64,000 nucleotides of DNA from Rostrohypoxylon terebratum (lineage: Eukaryota; Ascomycota; Sordariomycetes; Xylariales; Hypoxylaceae). The translations under genes were made by a program, and so were the position numbers. Where the stretch lies: contig MU385964.1 of the NCBI GenBank assembly GCA_022497145.1, positions 1 to 64,000 on the forward strand, written 5' to 3'. The notes beneath the pieces were generated by a model. It was not told the DNA's origin, ran no database searches, and saw only the letters and a list, made by a program, of their open reading frames with translations. Position 1 is the first letter of the stretch. The number at the start of each line of letters is the position of its first letter. Of the stretch, positions 1 through 11,480 are shown piece by piece.

Positions 1-96
1 TAACCCTAACCCTAACCCTAACCCTAACCCTAACCCTAACCCTAACCCTAACCCTAACCCTAACCCTAACCCTAACCCTAACCCTAACCCTAACCT
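1..96. repeat. Telomere repeat array (TAACCC)n, left chromosome end
   Basis: Fifteen uninterrupted TAACCC hexamers (1-90) are followed by a degenerate unit, TAACCT, and then unique DNA. The C-rich strand reads 5' to 3' inward, as expected for the left end of a chromosome with the TTAGGG repeat common in filamentous fungi. The array starts at base 1, so its true length is unknown. Confidence 0.97.
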
Positions 97-1381
97 CCCC
101 AACCTAGGGGCTACTCAACAATAGTAGGCAATGAGGTGACCATAGCGGTATTTTTTTCAACGAATACAGGATCTACGATTATGCACTAGAATCGGTAGTC
201 TCGATTGAATTCATACTGAGTCTGTGACTCGCATTCGTATCCGATCGTCGGCTGTACACCAGTATTAGGGGTATCATCGGCGCCCATTGTTAGAGCTGAC
301 AATGTGCAGACAGTGTGTCCGGGTCTGCCACGTTGAAAGCCATGGATGTGCATAACAATAAGACAGCTCGTCACATTGGGTGGCCGTAAATTCGATCTAC
401 CAGTGCGCAAATGGTGCACCATCATATGGCCGTGTAATAATACGTCAACAATCCCCATATATGGTGAGCGAGACATTCGGTATCTGAGTTTCCAGATTCA
501 TAAGTTGAGCTGTTGGAGACTGAACAATATTGGCATTTAATGGTAAGAGTGATAGATAACCAAGGGAGAACCAATGAAAGATTGGTGGTCCTTTAGCTGA
601 TGCGTGGCCAACAATCGAAGGCTCGAAGCATCGGCTACTAGCATCCATGGATGTTAGCATGCTGGAATTAACTGCCCGGTAGGTACCTCTATGGCCTAAC
701 CTTACCTTACCTAGTAGGACCTAGGTCCTAGGTAATACTGGTAGCTAACTGTTAGAGTGCAGGTAGTCAAACCACTAGAAGAGCGCGTCGTAAAGTGGGG
801 GTTTCTATGTGGATACTGGCCACGTGCCACCAAGTGCTGCCATGCGCCACCGCCTTGCGCACGGGCCACACCGCCTGCTGGCGGCAGATGACTACTACTA
901 CTTCTACCGTAGATTAGATCTTAGCTTAGAACCTACTTAATACAACATCACGTCTACAACTAGTTCCACCAGGCACCTCATGCAACACATATGAAGTAGT
1001 GCTACGGGACACCGTAGACCGACCGACTGCAACGCACATCTACAACACGACATTCGACAAACCATAAGGTTCCGAAAGACCAACACGTACCTAGTACTAG
1101 GTGTTCAGATTGCTAAAGTTTTGGAAATCCAAAATACTGGGCTAGAAGTCTATTTCAGATGCATCAGGGCTCCTTCCGCCCTAAATATTAGGAAGGCTGG
1201 AAGGCTGGAAGGTTGGTTTTGTGGGTACTTAGGCCCTAGGGACCCGATAACTACATAATTTTGAGGCTTTTTACCATCTCAAGACTCACACTCTTGGAAC
1301 TGACCTACGTCCTAGGTGCTCGAATACGAGACATAAACATTGCTGAATAGCGGGTTGAACAAATTGCTCAATTGAACCAAC
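97..1381. other. Subtelomeric spacer, no gene recognised
   Basis: This is about 1.3 kb between the telomere and the first gene. The open frames here (for example minus 186-476) show no family motif and no convincing splicing. It contains a cluster of CCTAGG-type words near 700-740, and a short GGAAGGCT-like tandem of about three units at 1191-1216. No subtelomeric helicase (RecQ/TLH type) is visible. Confidence 0.6.
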
Positions 1382-2374
1382 ATGGAAGATTCTGAATTGG
1401 TCCGCCATCTTCGAACTGCCGTCCGCTCGCAAGCTCACATGGGCTTGGTGGAATCAGTCCTCCCAACGCTCATCAACTGTATCTCGGATATAGGAGAGGC
1501 GCTAAGAAGCTCGCATCACGTTTCGCTAGCCGGCAGTGCGAATGCGTTCGGCGATGACCAGTTAAATGTAGATGTGCTAGCTGAGAACAACATCCGAACC
1601 GCCATTTCGCAATGCCCATTCGTGACTACCGCTAGTAGCGAAGAGGATCCGGTAGAACGAAACGTTCAACATCAACAAAGACCTGCTACTAGCGTTCCCG
1701 AAGAGCAATATACGGTCGCCTTTGACCCTTTAGATGGTAGCTCCATCATAGCGCCGAATTGGACAGTCGGGACTATTATCGGTATCTGGGAAGGGGAAAC
1801 GGCGCTCAACCAGCCCCCGGCACGCAAACAGGTAGCCGCTATGCTAGGTGTCTACGGCCCGCGCACCACGGTTATCATCGCGCTCCGAACTCCTGGCTCG
1901 GAGCCGACTTGCCTTGAAATAGGTATCGGCGAGGGTGGAGTACGCAACTGCGAGATTATTCGGTCTGCTGTTCGATTGGAGGAATCTCCGTCCAAGACCC
2001 GTTACTTCGCTCCTGCGAATCTCCGTGCAGCGGCAGACGACGATAAATACATGAGTCTAATCTCTCACTTCATTCAGAAAAAGTATACTCTGCGATATAG
2101 CGGCGGACTTGTCCCAGACGTAGTTCACTCGTTAGTGAAGGGACATGGTATCTACATCTCTCCTGTCACCGCAGCTAGCAAGGCGAAGCTGAGACGTCTG
2201 TATGAGCTATTCCCCCTCGCATTGATCGTCGAGTGCGCTGGGGGGGAGGCGATCGACCCCGCCGATGGTACGTACATACTAGATAAGGAATTGACAGACC
2301 TGAACCAAACTGCAGGGTTAGTCTGTGGAACGGCGGATGAGGTTGATCTGGTAAAGAAGATGCTTGTCGATTGA
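1382..2374 (+). CDS. Sedoheptulose-1,7-/fructose-1,6-bisphosphatase-like protein (FBPase class I superfamily)
   Basis: This intronless frame of 330 aa starts at an ATG. It carries the superfamily metal/phosphate motif FDPLDGSS at residues 114-121, the acidic stretch ASSEEDP at 84-90, and the NWTVGTIIGIW and YGPRTT blocks. The blocks resemble plastid-type SBPase (NFTVGTIFGVW) more than yeast Fbp1. The expected reaction is Mg-dependent removal of the 1-phosphate from sedoheptulose- or fructose-bisphosphate in the cytosol; no targeting peptide is obvious. SBPase-like members of this family are known from ascomycetes, so it is probably not a contaminant, but substrate choice cannot be read from sequence. 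It ends about 145 bp from the GH105 gene, tail to tail. Confidence 0.85.
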   Translation: MEDSELVRHLRTAVRSQAHMGLVESVLPTLINCISDIGEALRSSHHVSLAGSANAFGDDQLNVDVLAENNIRTAISQCPFVTTASSEEDPVERNVQHQQRPATSVPEEQYTVAFDPLDGSSIIAPNWTVGTIIGIWEGETALNQPPARKQVAAMLGVYGPRTTVIIALRTPGSEPTCLEIGIGEGGVRNCEIIRSAVRLEESPSKTRYFAPANLRAAADDDKYMSLISHFIQKKYTLRYSGGLVPDVVHSLVKGHGIYISPVTAASKAKLRRLYELFPLALIVECAGGEAIDPADGTYILDKELTDLNQTAGLVCGTADEVDLVKKMLVD

Positions 2375-2518
2375 TTCAAGGTACTTTGGCAGAGTCGTTA
2401 GGTAGCTGCACCGGATAGACAAACGGTAGGCCTCGTAAGACTTCTACAAATTAATCGATTATATTAGACTAGACGGCTAAGTAGCATGTGGCTACTAGGT
2501 ACTCAGGTGCCTAGATAC

Positions 2519-3637
2519 TTAAATGAACACCCTGAGAAACTCGACTAGGGCTATAATAGCCATGGCCTGTCCGTAAGGCATGCTTGTTATGGGAATGTCC
2601 TTATAGTGTTGTAATGTATGTCCCATTCCCGTGCCGAAAGATGTATTTAGGAGTTCGCCGTCCGCGTCGATGTTGTCTAAGACAGCCTGTATCGCCTTAA
2701 GGGCTACAGCTTCGTACTCCTTTCCGATGTACTTCTTCCTTTGCGCTTTCAAGATCCCGAAGGCGAAGCCCGCGGTCGCACTAGATTCAACGTAAGAGCC
2801 TTCCTCCTCTGGTTGGTCCAAGAGTGTGCGCCAAAGGCCCGAGGGCGTTTGCAGTGGTTTGAGAGCTTCGCATTGGGCATTCAACGTGTCTAGGAGATGT
2901 GTTCGGATCGGGTCGTTAGCGGGTAGGTCTAGCAGTTCCAGGAATTCGGGGATGACGATCGTCAACCACGCATTTCCTCTCGCCCATAGAGCGTTTGCGA
3001 AGTTATGCCCTCCCTCGTGAAACGTCCAGCCGTGGAAGAACAACCCCGATTTCGTATCGAATAAGTACTTGATGTGGATCAGAAATTGTCTCTTCGCTTC
3101 ATCAACGTAGTGAGGCCTATTCAGCAATTTCCCGATCTTGGCTAGAGGCATAACAGTCATCATGAGGGTGTCGTCCCATAACTGCTGGTCGTTGACTTCC
3201 AAGTATGTGATGTGTTGCATGCCACCGTACTTGGTCCTTTCTAGATCGTGGTAGGCCCATTCTGCCCAGCTGTCGAGCCAAGGAAGATAGATTTGGTTAC
3301 CCGTCTTCTCGTATACGTAGGCTAAGGTTAGGAATACCGCCATGGTGTTGATGTTCTTTGTGGTGCCGCCGGCGGCGAATCGGTTCGCGAACCAGTCTTC
3401 GATTATCTTTAGATACTTCTCGTCCCCTGTGAGCGAGTAGTAAGCCCAGATTCCGTTGAGACCGATTCCGTGAGTCCACTCCCAATCGTTCCACCCTTTC
3501 GTGTCGATCACGCGGCCGTCGGCGAGCGTCATCAGGAATTCTCCCGTCTTGTCTTTGATGTTCACGAGCCCATCGATGAGGAGCTGGATTTTGGCGTGAA
3601 CATCGCCAGATTTGATGCCGTGGAGTTCCGCCGGCAT
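2519..3637 (-). CDS. GH105 unsaturated rhamnogalacturonyl hydrolase (YteR/YesR family)
   Basis: This single-exon gene of 372 aa begins at an ATG and has no signal peptide, so it is probably cytosolic. GH105 enzymes remove the 4,5-unsaturated galacturonic acid left at the non-reducing end of rhamnogalacturonan oligosaccharides by lyases. The (alpha/alpha)6-barrel blocks are visible: WTHGIGLNG near 54-62, QLWDDTLMM at 152-160 (D155/D156, region of the catalytic acid), GLFFHGW at 198-204 (H202) and LWARGNAW at 217-224. The length matches the family. It is divergent from the MFS transporter gene across a 1.2-kb spacer, which fits uptake and intracellular cleavage of pectin-derived oligosaccharides; the functional link is inferred. 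Confidence 0.92.
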   Translation of the reverse strand: MPAELHGIKSGDVHAKIQLLIDGLVNIKDKTGEFLMTLADGRVIDTKGWNDWEWTHGIGLNGIWAYYSLTGDEKYLKIIEDWFANRFAAGGTTKNINTMAVFLTLAYVYEKTGNQIYLPWLDSWAEWAYHDLERTKYGGMQHITYLEVNDQQLWDDTLMMTVMPLAKIGKLLNRPHYVDEAKRQFLIHIKYLFDTKSGLFFHGWTFHEGGHNFANALWARGNAWLTIVIPEFLELLDLPANDPIRTHLLDTLNAQCEALKPLQTPSGLWRTLLDQPEEEGSYVESSATAGFAFGILKAQRKKYIGKEYEAVALKAIQAVLDNIDADGELLNTSFGTGMGHTLQHYKDIPITSMPYGQAMAIIALVEFLRVFI

Positions 3638-4844
3638 CTTGGACAGGAATAAGCAACTCTCCTAGATTTCTATACGCCTGATGTGGCGCGCAATTCGACA
3701 GGCACGTTTGGGAGACGAAACCTGAGACCGCTATATTGAACGGAGCGACGATGATATGCCTTGTTTCAACAGCCGATGGATCAACAAATACTCTTTATAC
3801 GATATCATGCGAAACCTCCAATTCGGCTCGCCATCGATGGATATGATCGGCTTTTCAAACTATCAAGGACATGAATAAGAATAAGGTGAGATCAATATAG
3901 AAATTCGAATTCCCCTCGTGAGGAGTCGCTGACTCCACATTGCGCGTAGTTCCTGGTAGCGTCTCAAGCGTCCCCGGCCGTCGGGGTATTACATCGCTTC
4001 GGCCCCCACCCTCTTTAGACTCATCGTCGGATCTCAGGGATCTCGTCCCACGTGACAAGAAACTCGTCACTTGAGTACCTGCATTTATGGATTGGAGTAT
4101 GCGCTGTGAGAAGGCGGACTGCCCTTGGACGGTGCGGGCGCAGCTGAGCTTCGATGGAAAATTTGGGACCGACCTTGTCTTGGCTTGGCGACGACTTCGG
4201 CTCATCCAGCGCCGAGACTAGCTCTCTGAGGGGAAGACCCCGGTATTCCTAGGCTCGTCTCGTCCGAAAAAGTTGGAGTGTCGTTTAGAGCAGCAGGATT
4301 TTCGGATTCGGCATACCCATAGTCAGATTATGGTCCTGGGGTTTCTCCCCCATCCCCCAGGTTTTGGAGAACTAACCCCAGAGACCCCCGGACTGCCCAG
4401 ATTGCCCAAATTCTTTGCTATGTAATAGCGCAGCACTAAAATAGGCACCATTTCCTCGTTGAATATGGTGGACTGATAATATCTGAGATGATTCGTCGGG
4501 CAATGCTCATTTGTGCGTACGTCGCGCCCCACACCCGTGCTAATCCGACGAGGTGGTTCTCGACCCCGACTAAGGTAGGCGAATGAGCACTCGCAGCATG
4601 GCCGGACGTCTGACCCCTTGTCGAATAGCTCGCTTGCGGCGTTGCGACGTCTTGACAAGACAGGCTTGCTCGCGCGAGAGGGTCGGGGGGAAGTGGTGCG
4701 AGACGTGAATAAAAATGGTCACTATCCCGACTCTAGATTTCACCTCGTCTCAAGTCAACTTCCACCCTCCGTTACCCCGTGTCGTCTTTTTTCGTGGCGC
4801 GCATACCCGCTGCTGCAGAGCCTGCTGAACAATTTCGCTCTCCC
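3638..4844. promoter_or_regulatory. Shared divergent promoter region of GH105 and MFS genes
   Basis: This 1.2-kb spacer lies between the two start codons, which face away from each other. The open frames inside it have no family features. A frame-compatible GTG upstream of the MFS start (4779) was rejected in favour of the first ATG at 4845. No specific operator could be assigned by eye. Confidence 0.5.
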
Positions 4845-6625
4845 ATGTCGTCGATAGAAGTCCCGGATCCGGACATGGTCCGACCCACGTCGCCTCATCA
4901 CGACGATGATGCGAAGAGGTACTCGATGGCGGAGGTAGAGAGGGCGCGCTCGGCGGCCGACGACGTCGACGAAAAGGGGGAGAGGGAAGACTATGGAAAG
5001 ATTGACCAAGAAGTCGCCAAATACTCCTCGTCTGCTCGGATTGAAATATCTCCCGAAGAAAATGACAGACTCCGTAAACTAATCGACAAGCGCGTCCTGG
5101 TGGTCATGATCTTGACGTATTTCCTTCAGGCTATCGACAAAGGCACATTGTCGTTCTCTTCGATCATGGGTCTGCCGAAAGATACGGGCATGCTCACCCC
5201 CGAGGGAAAAGTCGGCCAAAACTTTTCGTGGTTGACGACTTGTATTTACATTACCATACTCGTTGTCGAGTACCCGCAGGTGAGGCTCGGGTCTTGTTTT
5301 GCTCCGAATCGCTACTCTGACATGATAGTGGAAGCGATATGCTAACGGTATGAGAACTGCAGAACTACATAATCTCCCGGGTTCCCGTTGCCAAGTACCT
5401 CAGCTTCTCGATCATCGCTTGGGGTACTACTCTGGCCTGCCATGCAGCCTGCAAGAACTTTGTTGGGCTCGTGGTCGTTCGTACGCTGCTTGGACTTTTC
5501 GAGTCGGCCTGCCAGCCTGCGTTTGTGATCCTATCGGCCATGTGGTATAAACGTGAGGAGCAGGCCTCGAGGGTCACTTACTGGTATATGATGAACGGTG
5601 CTCAGCAGATCGTCGGCGGACTTCTCGCCTACTGCTTTACCTTGATCACGGGCGGCCCTCTCAAGTCGTGGCAGTGGCTTTTTATGGCCTACGGGATAAT
5701 CTCCGCTATCTTCGGAGTATTTGTTCTTTGGTGGATGCCCGATTCTCCCATGCGCGCCAAGTGCTTCACAGAAGAGGACAAGCGTCTGATGGTAGAACGC
5801 GTGCGAGAAAATCAGACCGGTCTGCAAAACCGCGTCTTTAAGAGAGAGCAGGTTTGGGACGCCCTGACCGATCCTCAAACCTGGTGTTACGCTGGTATCC
5901 AGTTCACTACAACTCTTCCGACCAGCGGCCTCGGTGCTTTCGCGAACTTGATTATCTCAGGTAATCTTGGGTTTTCTAATCTCCAGACCCAGCTCCTAGC
6001 CATGGTTCTCGGCTTCTACATCATTATCGTGCTGCTGGGGTCGGTTTGGTTAGTGAAGAGATTCAACCAAAACATTCTGACCATGCTAGGCTTTATTATA
6101 CCGTGAGTGATGTCAAGCCGTCCCGGGTCCTTGCAAAGATAATGCGGTCCGTACTAATACTGTTCCTCTAGGTCGTTTATCGGGACCATTCTACTGATGA
6201 CTATTCCCAACCATACCTTCGCCCAACACGTAGGGTTACTCATCGCCTACTACATCACGTTGTCTTTTTGGGCTGCGCAAACGCTTGGTCTCTCCATGAT
6301 GTCTCGAAACGTCGGCGGGCAGACCAAGAAGAGCGTTGTAGTAGCGACGAATTTTGTCTTCTGGTCTGCCGGCAATGCCATCGGTCCTCAAGTTTTCCTC
6401 TCCCGGGATGCACCGAAATATTTCACAGCCTTTTCAACCCATCTCGGTTGCTACTCCCTCCTCGTTGTAATTCTAGTGTTCTTCCGGTTTTACCTCGTCA
6501 GGCAGAACAAGAAGCGAGATCAGTTGGCAGCAGCGGGCGTCAGTGAGGCTCGTGACGAAAGGCTAGCACACGCTTTTGAGGACTTGACGGATAGGGAGAA
6601 TCCCAATTTTAGATACGTGTACTAG
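4845..6625 (+). CDS. MFS transporter, anion:cation symporter / Dal5-allantoate permease type
   Basis: The model has three exons, 4845-5279, 5363-6102 and 6172-6625, giving 542 aa. Intron 1 has a GCTAAC branch site; the second junction restores IIPSFIG. The N-terminus is a hydrophilic charged tail of about 80 aa. Twelve hydrophobic segments begin at VLVVMILTYFLQAIDKG. The signatures RTLLGLFESACQPAF and MWYKREEQASR, near TM4-5, are typical of the Dal5-like ACS subfamily, which imports carboxylated or amide substrates across the plasma membrane. The C-terminus is a charged cytosolic tail. The divergent GH105 neighbour makes a sugar-acid or oligogalacturonide-derived substrate attractive, but family members take many anions and the substrate is not determined. 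Confidence 0.9.
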
Positions 6626-7471
6626 AGTGGCGGGCCTGGGTTGTGGAGAAGGGAGAGAGGAATATCAGGAATATCTCCTGAATCGTCGGTCGGCTTAGGA
6701 GGTTAATACTGTATGTACCTGAAGACGCTTGGACACGGATTCCGATTCCACTATAAGGAGGATTAAATACTACTTTGACGTATCCGTACCCGTATTTTGT
6801 AATGTGAATGCGAAATGTAGATAAATATGATATGACGTCCACCTATCGATGCTGCACCCAAGTATGTAATAGTAGATTCTTGATAAAGGTAGTAGGTATA
6901 CTACCTAGGTAGTAGGTACTTTGTGGAGGAAAGGAAATTCACGTACCTACATAGTACCTACCTATGTAGGTATGCCTGGTATGGAGTATTCCATAGTTCC
7001 AAGTTGTTTTACTACAGTGTATGACTAAAATACATAATACCTACATATACCTAGTTATTTGGTACATATCCCTCAAAGCCATACACTATCTGGCATATCT
7101 GCATGGTTAGACCGGGGACCCGCCTTCAACCGGGGCTAGGTGGTGTACTAATACAGCTACTGCTAGCTACCTTGAAATTTCACGGCGAAGCTTTCCAAAG
7201 CTTCAATCCTACCCACTCTTTATCATCCCAAGCCTCAAGGTCAAACGTACGCCGTTCTTTCGTCTCGCTCAGTTTCATTACACGAAAAACCTAGATTCCC
7301 AGCTTTACTTTCTGCCGGAGCACTGAGATTTTTCGAATCGCGCATTATTATCACGTCCGTACGTCGTTGATTTATTTTGCTCTTCAAGAGGCGATCCTCA
7401 AGATACTACTCGCTCGAGGTAATTCGAGATAATTCAAGATACCTATAATAGTTCAAGGAATCATCACCGAG
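6626..7471. other. Intergenic, MFS 3' region and RNPS1-like promoter
   Basis: No gene is seen. A dense run of CCTAGG/TACCTA palindromic words occupies about 6895-7055. The last 250 bp before the SR-protein start is pyrimidine-rich, as is common in fungal promoters. Confidence 0.6.
6895..7055. repeat. Cluster of CCTAGG / TACCTA palindromic words
   Basis: There are repeated, partly overlapping ACCTAGGTAG, GTACCTAC and CCTATGTAGG words on both strands. Similar clusters recur in most intergenic regions of the window and are nearly absent from exons. Confidence 0.7.
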
Positions 7472-8538
7472 ATGGATTATCGATCGCCTTCCCGAGATCG
7501 CTACGAGTCCCGGTCTCCCACACCTAGATCGCGTTACTCACGCTCCCCCTCCACGACGCGCCGCCGCCGCTCTCCCACCGGATCACCAACTCCTGTTTCT
7601 CGTCGTAATGGCAGGCTTCGTAGTGAGAGTAGGAGTCCGAGTCGTGGGCGAGATGACAGGGGTCGGAGTCAGAGTCCGTTGAGAGGAAGCACTAAGGTCA
7701 GTCAATATTTTCCCTATATATATCTATGCAATCTTTATGCAACTCCGTCATCGCGCATATATACCAACCCACCTCCCATCGTCTGCACACGCGTGCTAAT
7801 TTTAGGTGTTTCGCATTCAGATCGTGGTCGAGAAGTTGACCAAGACTATCAACGAAGAACACCTACATGAGATATTTGGCCAGTACGGTCCTATCCGAGA
7901 CTTGGATATGCCTATGAATAGATGTGAGTCCTGTATCCCTGCTATAATAGTATAATACAATTTTAATAATTGACAAATTTGTCCTCTTTTTAGTTAACAC
8001 GAATCGCGGCACCGCGTATATTCTCTACATCCACGAAGCGGACGCTGAGGCCGCTATCGCTCACATGCACGAAGCTGTCTTGGACGGTACGGTGATCAAC
8101 GTGTCTATCGTGCTTCCCCGACGCAAGTTTTCGCCTTCTCCCCCAACTGCGACCCGCGGTGCCAACATCGATCCTCGACATGCTGCCCCGGGACCTAGGG
8201 TTAGCGGCAGAGTCGGCGTCGGCAGCTCTGCGAGCGGTGGAAGATCGGCAGGCTTCGGCGGTGGAAGACAGCCGCGTTCTCCCCGCTACGGACGCTCCGG
8301 CCGCGATAACTTCGATACTTACCGCCCGCGTTCCTACTCTAGATCGCGGTCGCCTCCGCACCGTCGCAACCGAAGCCCGTCAGGCTCGTATGCCTCTAGA
8401 TCGCGATCTCCTCCGCGACGACGAGGCGGTAGGAAGGAGAGCTACAATGGCCACGACGATGATCGAAGACGTAGCCCTAGCTATGACAGTCTTCGCGGGC
8501 GCAGCCGTTCCCGCAGCCGTGGAAGAGGATACCGTTAG
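7472..8538 (+). CDS. RNPS1-like SR protein (RS-RRM-RS splicing / exon-junction factor)
   Basis: The model has three exons, 7472-7696, 7821-7923 and 7994-8538, giving 290 aa. Residues 1-75 are an Arg/Ser-rich region. An RRM at about 76-153 has RNP2 (IVVEKL) and RNP1 (NRGTAYILY), and its sequence (EIFGQYGPIRDLDMPMNR) tracks animal RNPS1. A second Gly/Arg and RS-dipeptide region follows to the C-terminus. RNPS1 acts in the nucleus with the ASAP/PSAP and exon-junction complexes. The first intron could end at 7805 instead of 7820, adding five residues in frame; the shorter form gives the usual RNP2 edge. The RRM junction at 7923/7994 rebuilds a Phe codon. Confidence 0.9.
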
Positions 8539-9345
8539 ATTAGGACAGTCATGACCATGTCGCGAGTCGAGAACGCTTGTCGATCACGGTGTACCGAGAG
8601 ATAAAAAAAAAAGGAGCTTCTGATATATTGTTGGGGATGAGGCAATCCGCAATCCGCAACGAAATGCGGGCTACTAATGTGGTAGTAGTATGTTTGCTCC
8701 ATCTTATTATGCTTCTACGGGGCGGTTGCTCATGATCGATTTAGCAACTATCCATTAAAATCATTGGCAATCACACTGCGCTCGTACGCGTAGACGATAC
8801 CCTCGAATGGTTATCAGCTGAGTTCTTTTCACACATTCCTCAGTTGAAATGTTAAAAAGTTTGCCCGGTGCCTGTTTATCAATCATACCCTGTTCATTTT
8901 GTCCTATTTGTCTGCGCCGCCCAGGTCCTCGTAGAATCAACGTGAAATCCCACGCTTTTGTCACAAGCTCCACGTCGGCTTCATCGCTGTTCCAACCTCG
9001 AGATTTGCACTTCCAATTACAGAATTGCAGGCTTTTATTATTGATTATTAATCCTTCTTTGTGTTCCATGATCGGTCAGGATCCAGATCGCTTATTGCTG
9101 ATTAATTCAGCCCATTTGTCATCCGCGCTATACTTCAGACTACTAAGACTAGTACTAATACTCGCAGCTACCTGCATAGGCCATATGTCTCGAAATCCTA
9201 TATATACGAGCTCTGTGCGACTACCGCCATGAGAATCATAGGCAGATTTAGTTTCTCGGCTGTATCAGCCGTATCAGCTGTATAGACGCATACCCCTTAC
9301 ATATCAGTCCTCAAGGCAGATCAAGGCGCCGCATTGCCGAGAACG
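8539..9345. other. Intergenic, no supported gene
   Basis: Open frames on both strands around 8761-9232 (about 100-127 aa) have no recognisable motif, and the plus-strand one overlaps the other. I see no splice-supported gene here. Confidence 0.5.
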
Positions 9346-10331
9346 ATGTCACCGCCAACTCGCCTTCCAGCCCCCAGGCGCATCACTGCCTCGAATCTTC
9401 CCCTTGCCGAATCGATCACGGCGAAGCCGCACTCCGAACCCGGCGTAGAGGTGCTCGTGGACAGTCTCAGTCCCGATCCCATCTTGGGAGGTGCCTTGAT
9501 GAGAGCACGAGTGGCATCTAGCAAGAAGTTTCCGGTTAGCAACGACCAGTGAGTCACTTTCCGTGTTTCTCGTCCTTAAATTAGACTTCCATTTATAAGG
9601 GGCCGCGATTTTGCATAGATGAGAGCTGACAGATATCGCAGTGGCAATTTAGCTCTGGATGACGTCCCAGGCATGGGAATCGTGTGTACGTGAATTTCCG
9701 GCTTCGTATTTGATTGCTCTTTTAGACTTCAACTTCCAAGGTGTCGGAGAGGTTACCTATTCCGGCATTTCCAGATGTCCTCGCATTTTGTGATAACTCT
9801 TAAGATCCATGCTCCACATCTAATATTTCCCACAATGGCAAAAGCTGACCGAAGTGTTTGTTATAGTGCCAGGTGGTTTGAACATGTACTACCTCGACAT
9901 TGCCCCAAATTCTGAGGGCGTGATGCACCGTACGACCTCTACCGATTACCTCGTTGTGCTCGCTGGGACCTTGAGCCTCTTGACCCCACCTGGGCCTTTT
10001 GACGTGATCGACGGAAAAGCCACATACGGTGAGCCTATCGAGACGCTTTGCAATCCGGGAGACGTGGTGCACCAGCGAGGAATCGCACATGCGTAAGTTC
10101 TACGAGGAGCAAACTATCTGTTCCGTCCCTGTGTTCCTCAATTTTGAGGTGCATACGAAATATAGTCGGATTCTAACAAATGGTACATATAGCCTATCGA
10201 ACCGTAGCAGTGAATGGGTCTGCGTGATAGCCGTTGTACTGGCCTCGGAACCCAATCGTATACCGATTGTGGGGTCCGGTCCGGCAGGGCAATTAAAGAC
10301 CATGACCTTAGAAGACGTATGGCTTCAATAA
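9346..10331 (+). CDS. Cupin-domain protein (single cupin, HxxT...QRGxxH type)
   Basis: The proposed model has four exons, 9346-9548, 9642-9681, 9845-10092 and 10193-10331, giving 209 aa in one frame. The N-terminus (TRLPAPRRITASN) and the cupin core match small fungal and bacterial cupins annotated near decarboxylases and regulators. The core has MHRTTSTDYLVVLAG, then a GDVVHQRGIAHA block with two metal-ligand-like histidines, then SNRSSEWVCVIAVVLASEP. The second exon donor (GTGTGT at 9682) is the weakest junction: it was chosen because the alternative GTACGT at 9686 breaks the frame. The function is unknown; metal binding is likely. The stretch between PGMGI and LTEVFVIVPGG looks shorter than in relatives, so a small missed exon is possible. 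Confidence 0.7.
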
Positions 10332-11480
10332 GCGAGCCAGCCTACAGCGCCGCCTCGGGAGTCATCTGTCATATACTCATTGTACATGGATGATCTTAGG
10401 TCTTTACTGACAAGGCTATCCATCGCGTTTAGCTTCGGCTACACGAGGCTCGGTAGACGCGAAGTCCTCAACATATAGGGCTGGTGCGAGCCTCACAATC
10501 GATCATTGCCTCACAACTTCATCACACTCGCGAGTTTGGCCTTGCTGGCTACGCTAAATTCCCGAAACCTATAACCATAGCCTTGTCGAATATTAAAAAT
10601 CGAAGTCTTCGTTTCGAAATCCTATATTATATTTTTACACCTTACCTCTCGTGATTCAAAGTAATTCGCATTGCCAATTGCCAAGTTAATTTGTGCCACT
10701 GAGAAGTTCATGTCGAATAATATCGCGCTGAATATCTACATTGAGGTTACAGGCTCACGAAGTGACCTTTTGGACGTGTGTCAGACTTGACTCGACTACG
10801 AGGTGGCCTAATCCGTGTGTAATATTCGAATGATATCGAATAGCATCGAGTTTGCGTGCATCAGAGTCGTTTGTTCACCCGTTACCTTGTACAATTAATT
10901 TATGATGAGCGACAATGTTGGATTTAGAGGCGTGTACTCTACCTTCTATAAGGAGGGCGTGAGATGATGAAAGCGGGCATGCCCTTCGGGAACTGTCCAC
11001 ATCCTAAGCTTGTCGGAATGACTTCACACGTTCGTTCATCCTTCTTCCCAAAAAGGAGAATATACATGGCCACGAAGCTTAGTCTGATGGGGGCGCAGAT
11101 CGAGGCATCGCAGATTGAACCAGATTAAACGGTTGATGTAGGACGTGTTGGTTTGGTGCTCTTTGTAGAGCAAACATGGATGGTAGCCTATTTCTCAGGA
11201 GAGGCTGTTCACGACAGCTTCCAGGTACAGTAGGATGAATCCTCGAGGGACGAGCCGAACCGCCCATACAGCTCGCTCCTTAATCCGTGCCTCTAAAGAT
11301 TCCTTCTGCGGCAGGAGTGCTTCTACGAACCCCGAAATATATAATGGTCGTGTGGGAAGCATGTCTAGACGAATTTGCTACAGCCATAAACACGGCAACT
11401 TCGATATTCCAGAGTCTTAAGATAACAGAGACAAGAAATACCACACATAGACTCCTACGAGTGACGTCAACTGTGACGAG
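10332..11480. other. Intergenic, no gene recognised
   Basis: This is about 1.1 kb of unremarkable AT-leaning DNA. Only short frames without motifs occur (for example minus 11079-11267). It could include the promoter of the proline-rich gene. Confidence 0.5.

Noticed and set aside
4779..4844. Earlier start of the MFS protein
   Set aside because: The codon at 4779 is GTG; the first ATG in frame is 4845.
8761..9232. Overlapping frames of about 100-127 aa on both strands as a gene
   Set aside because: No motif, no splice support, and antisense overlap with each other.
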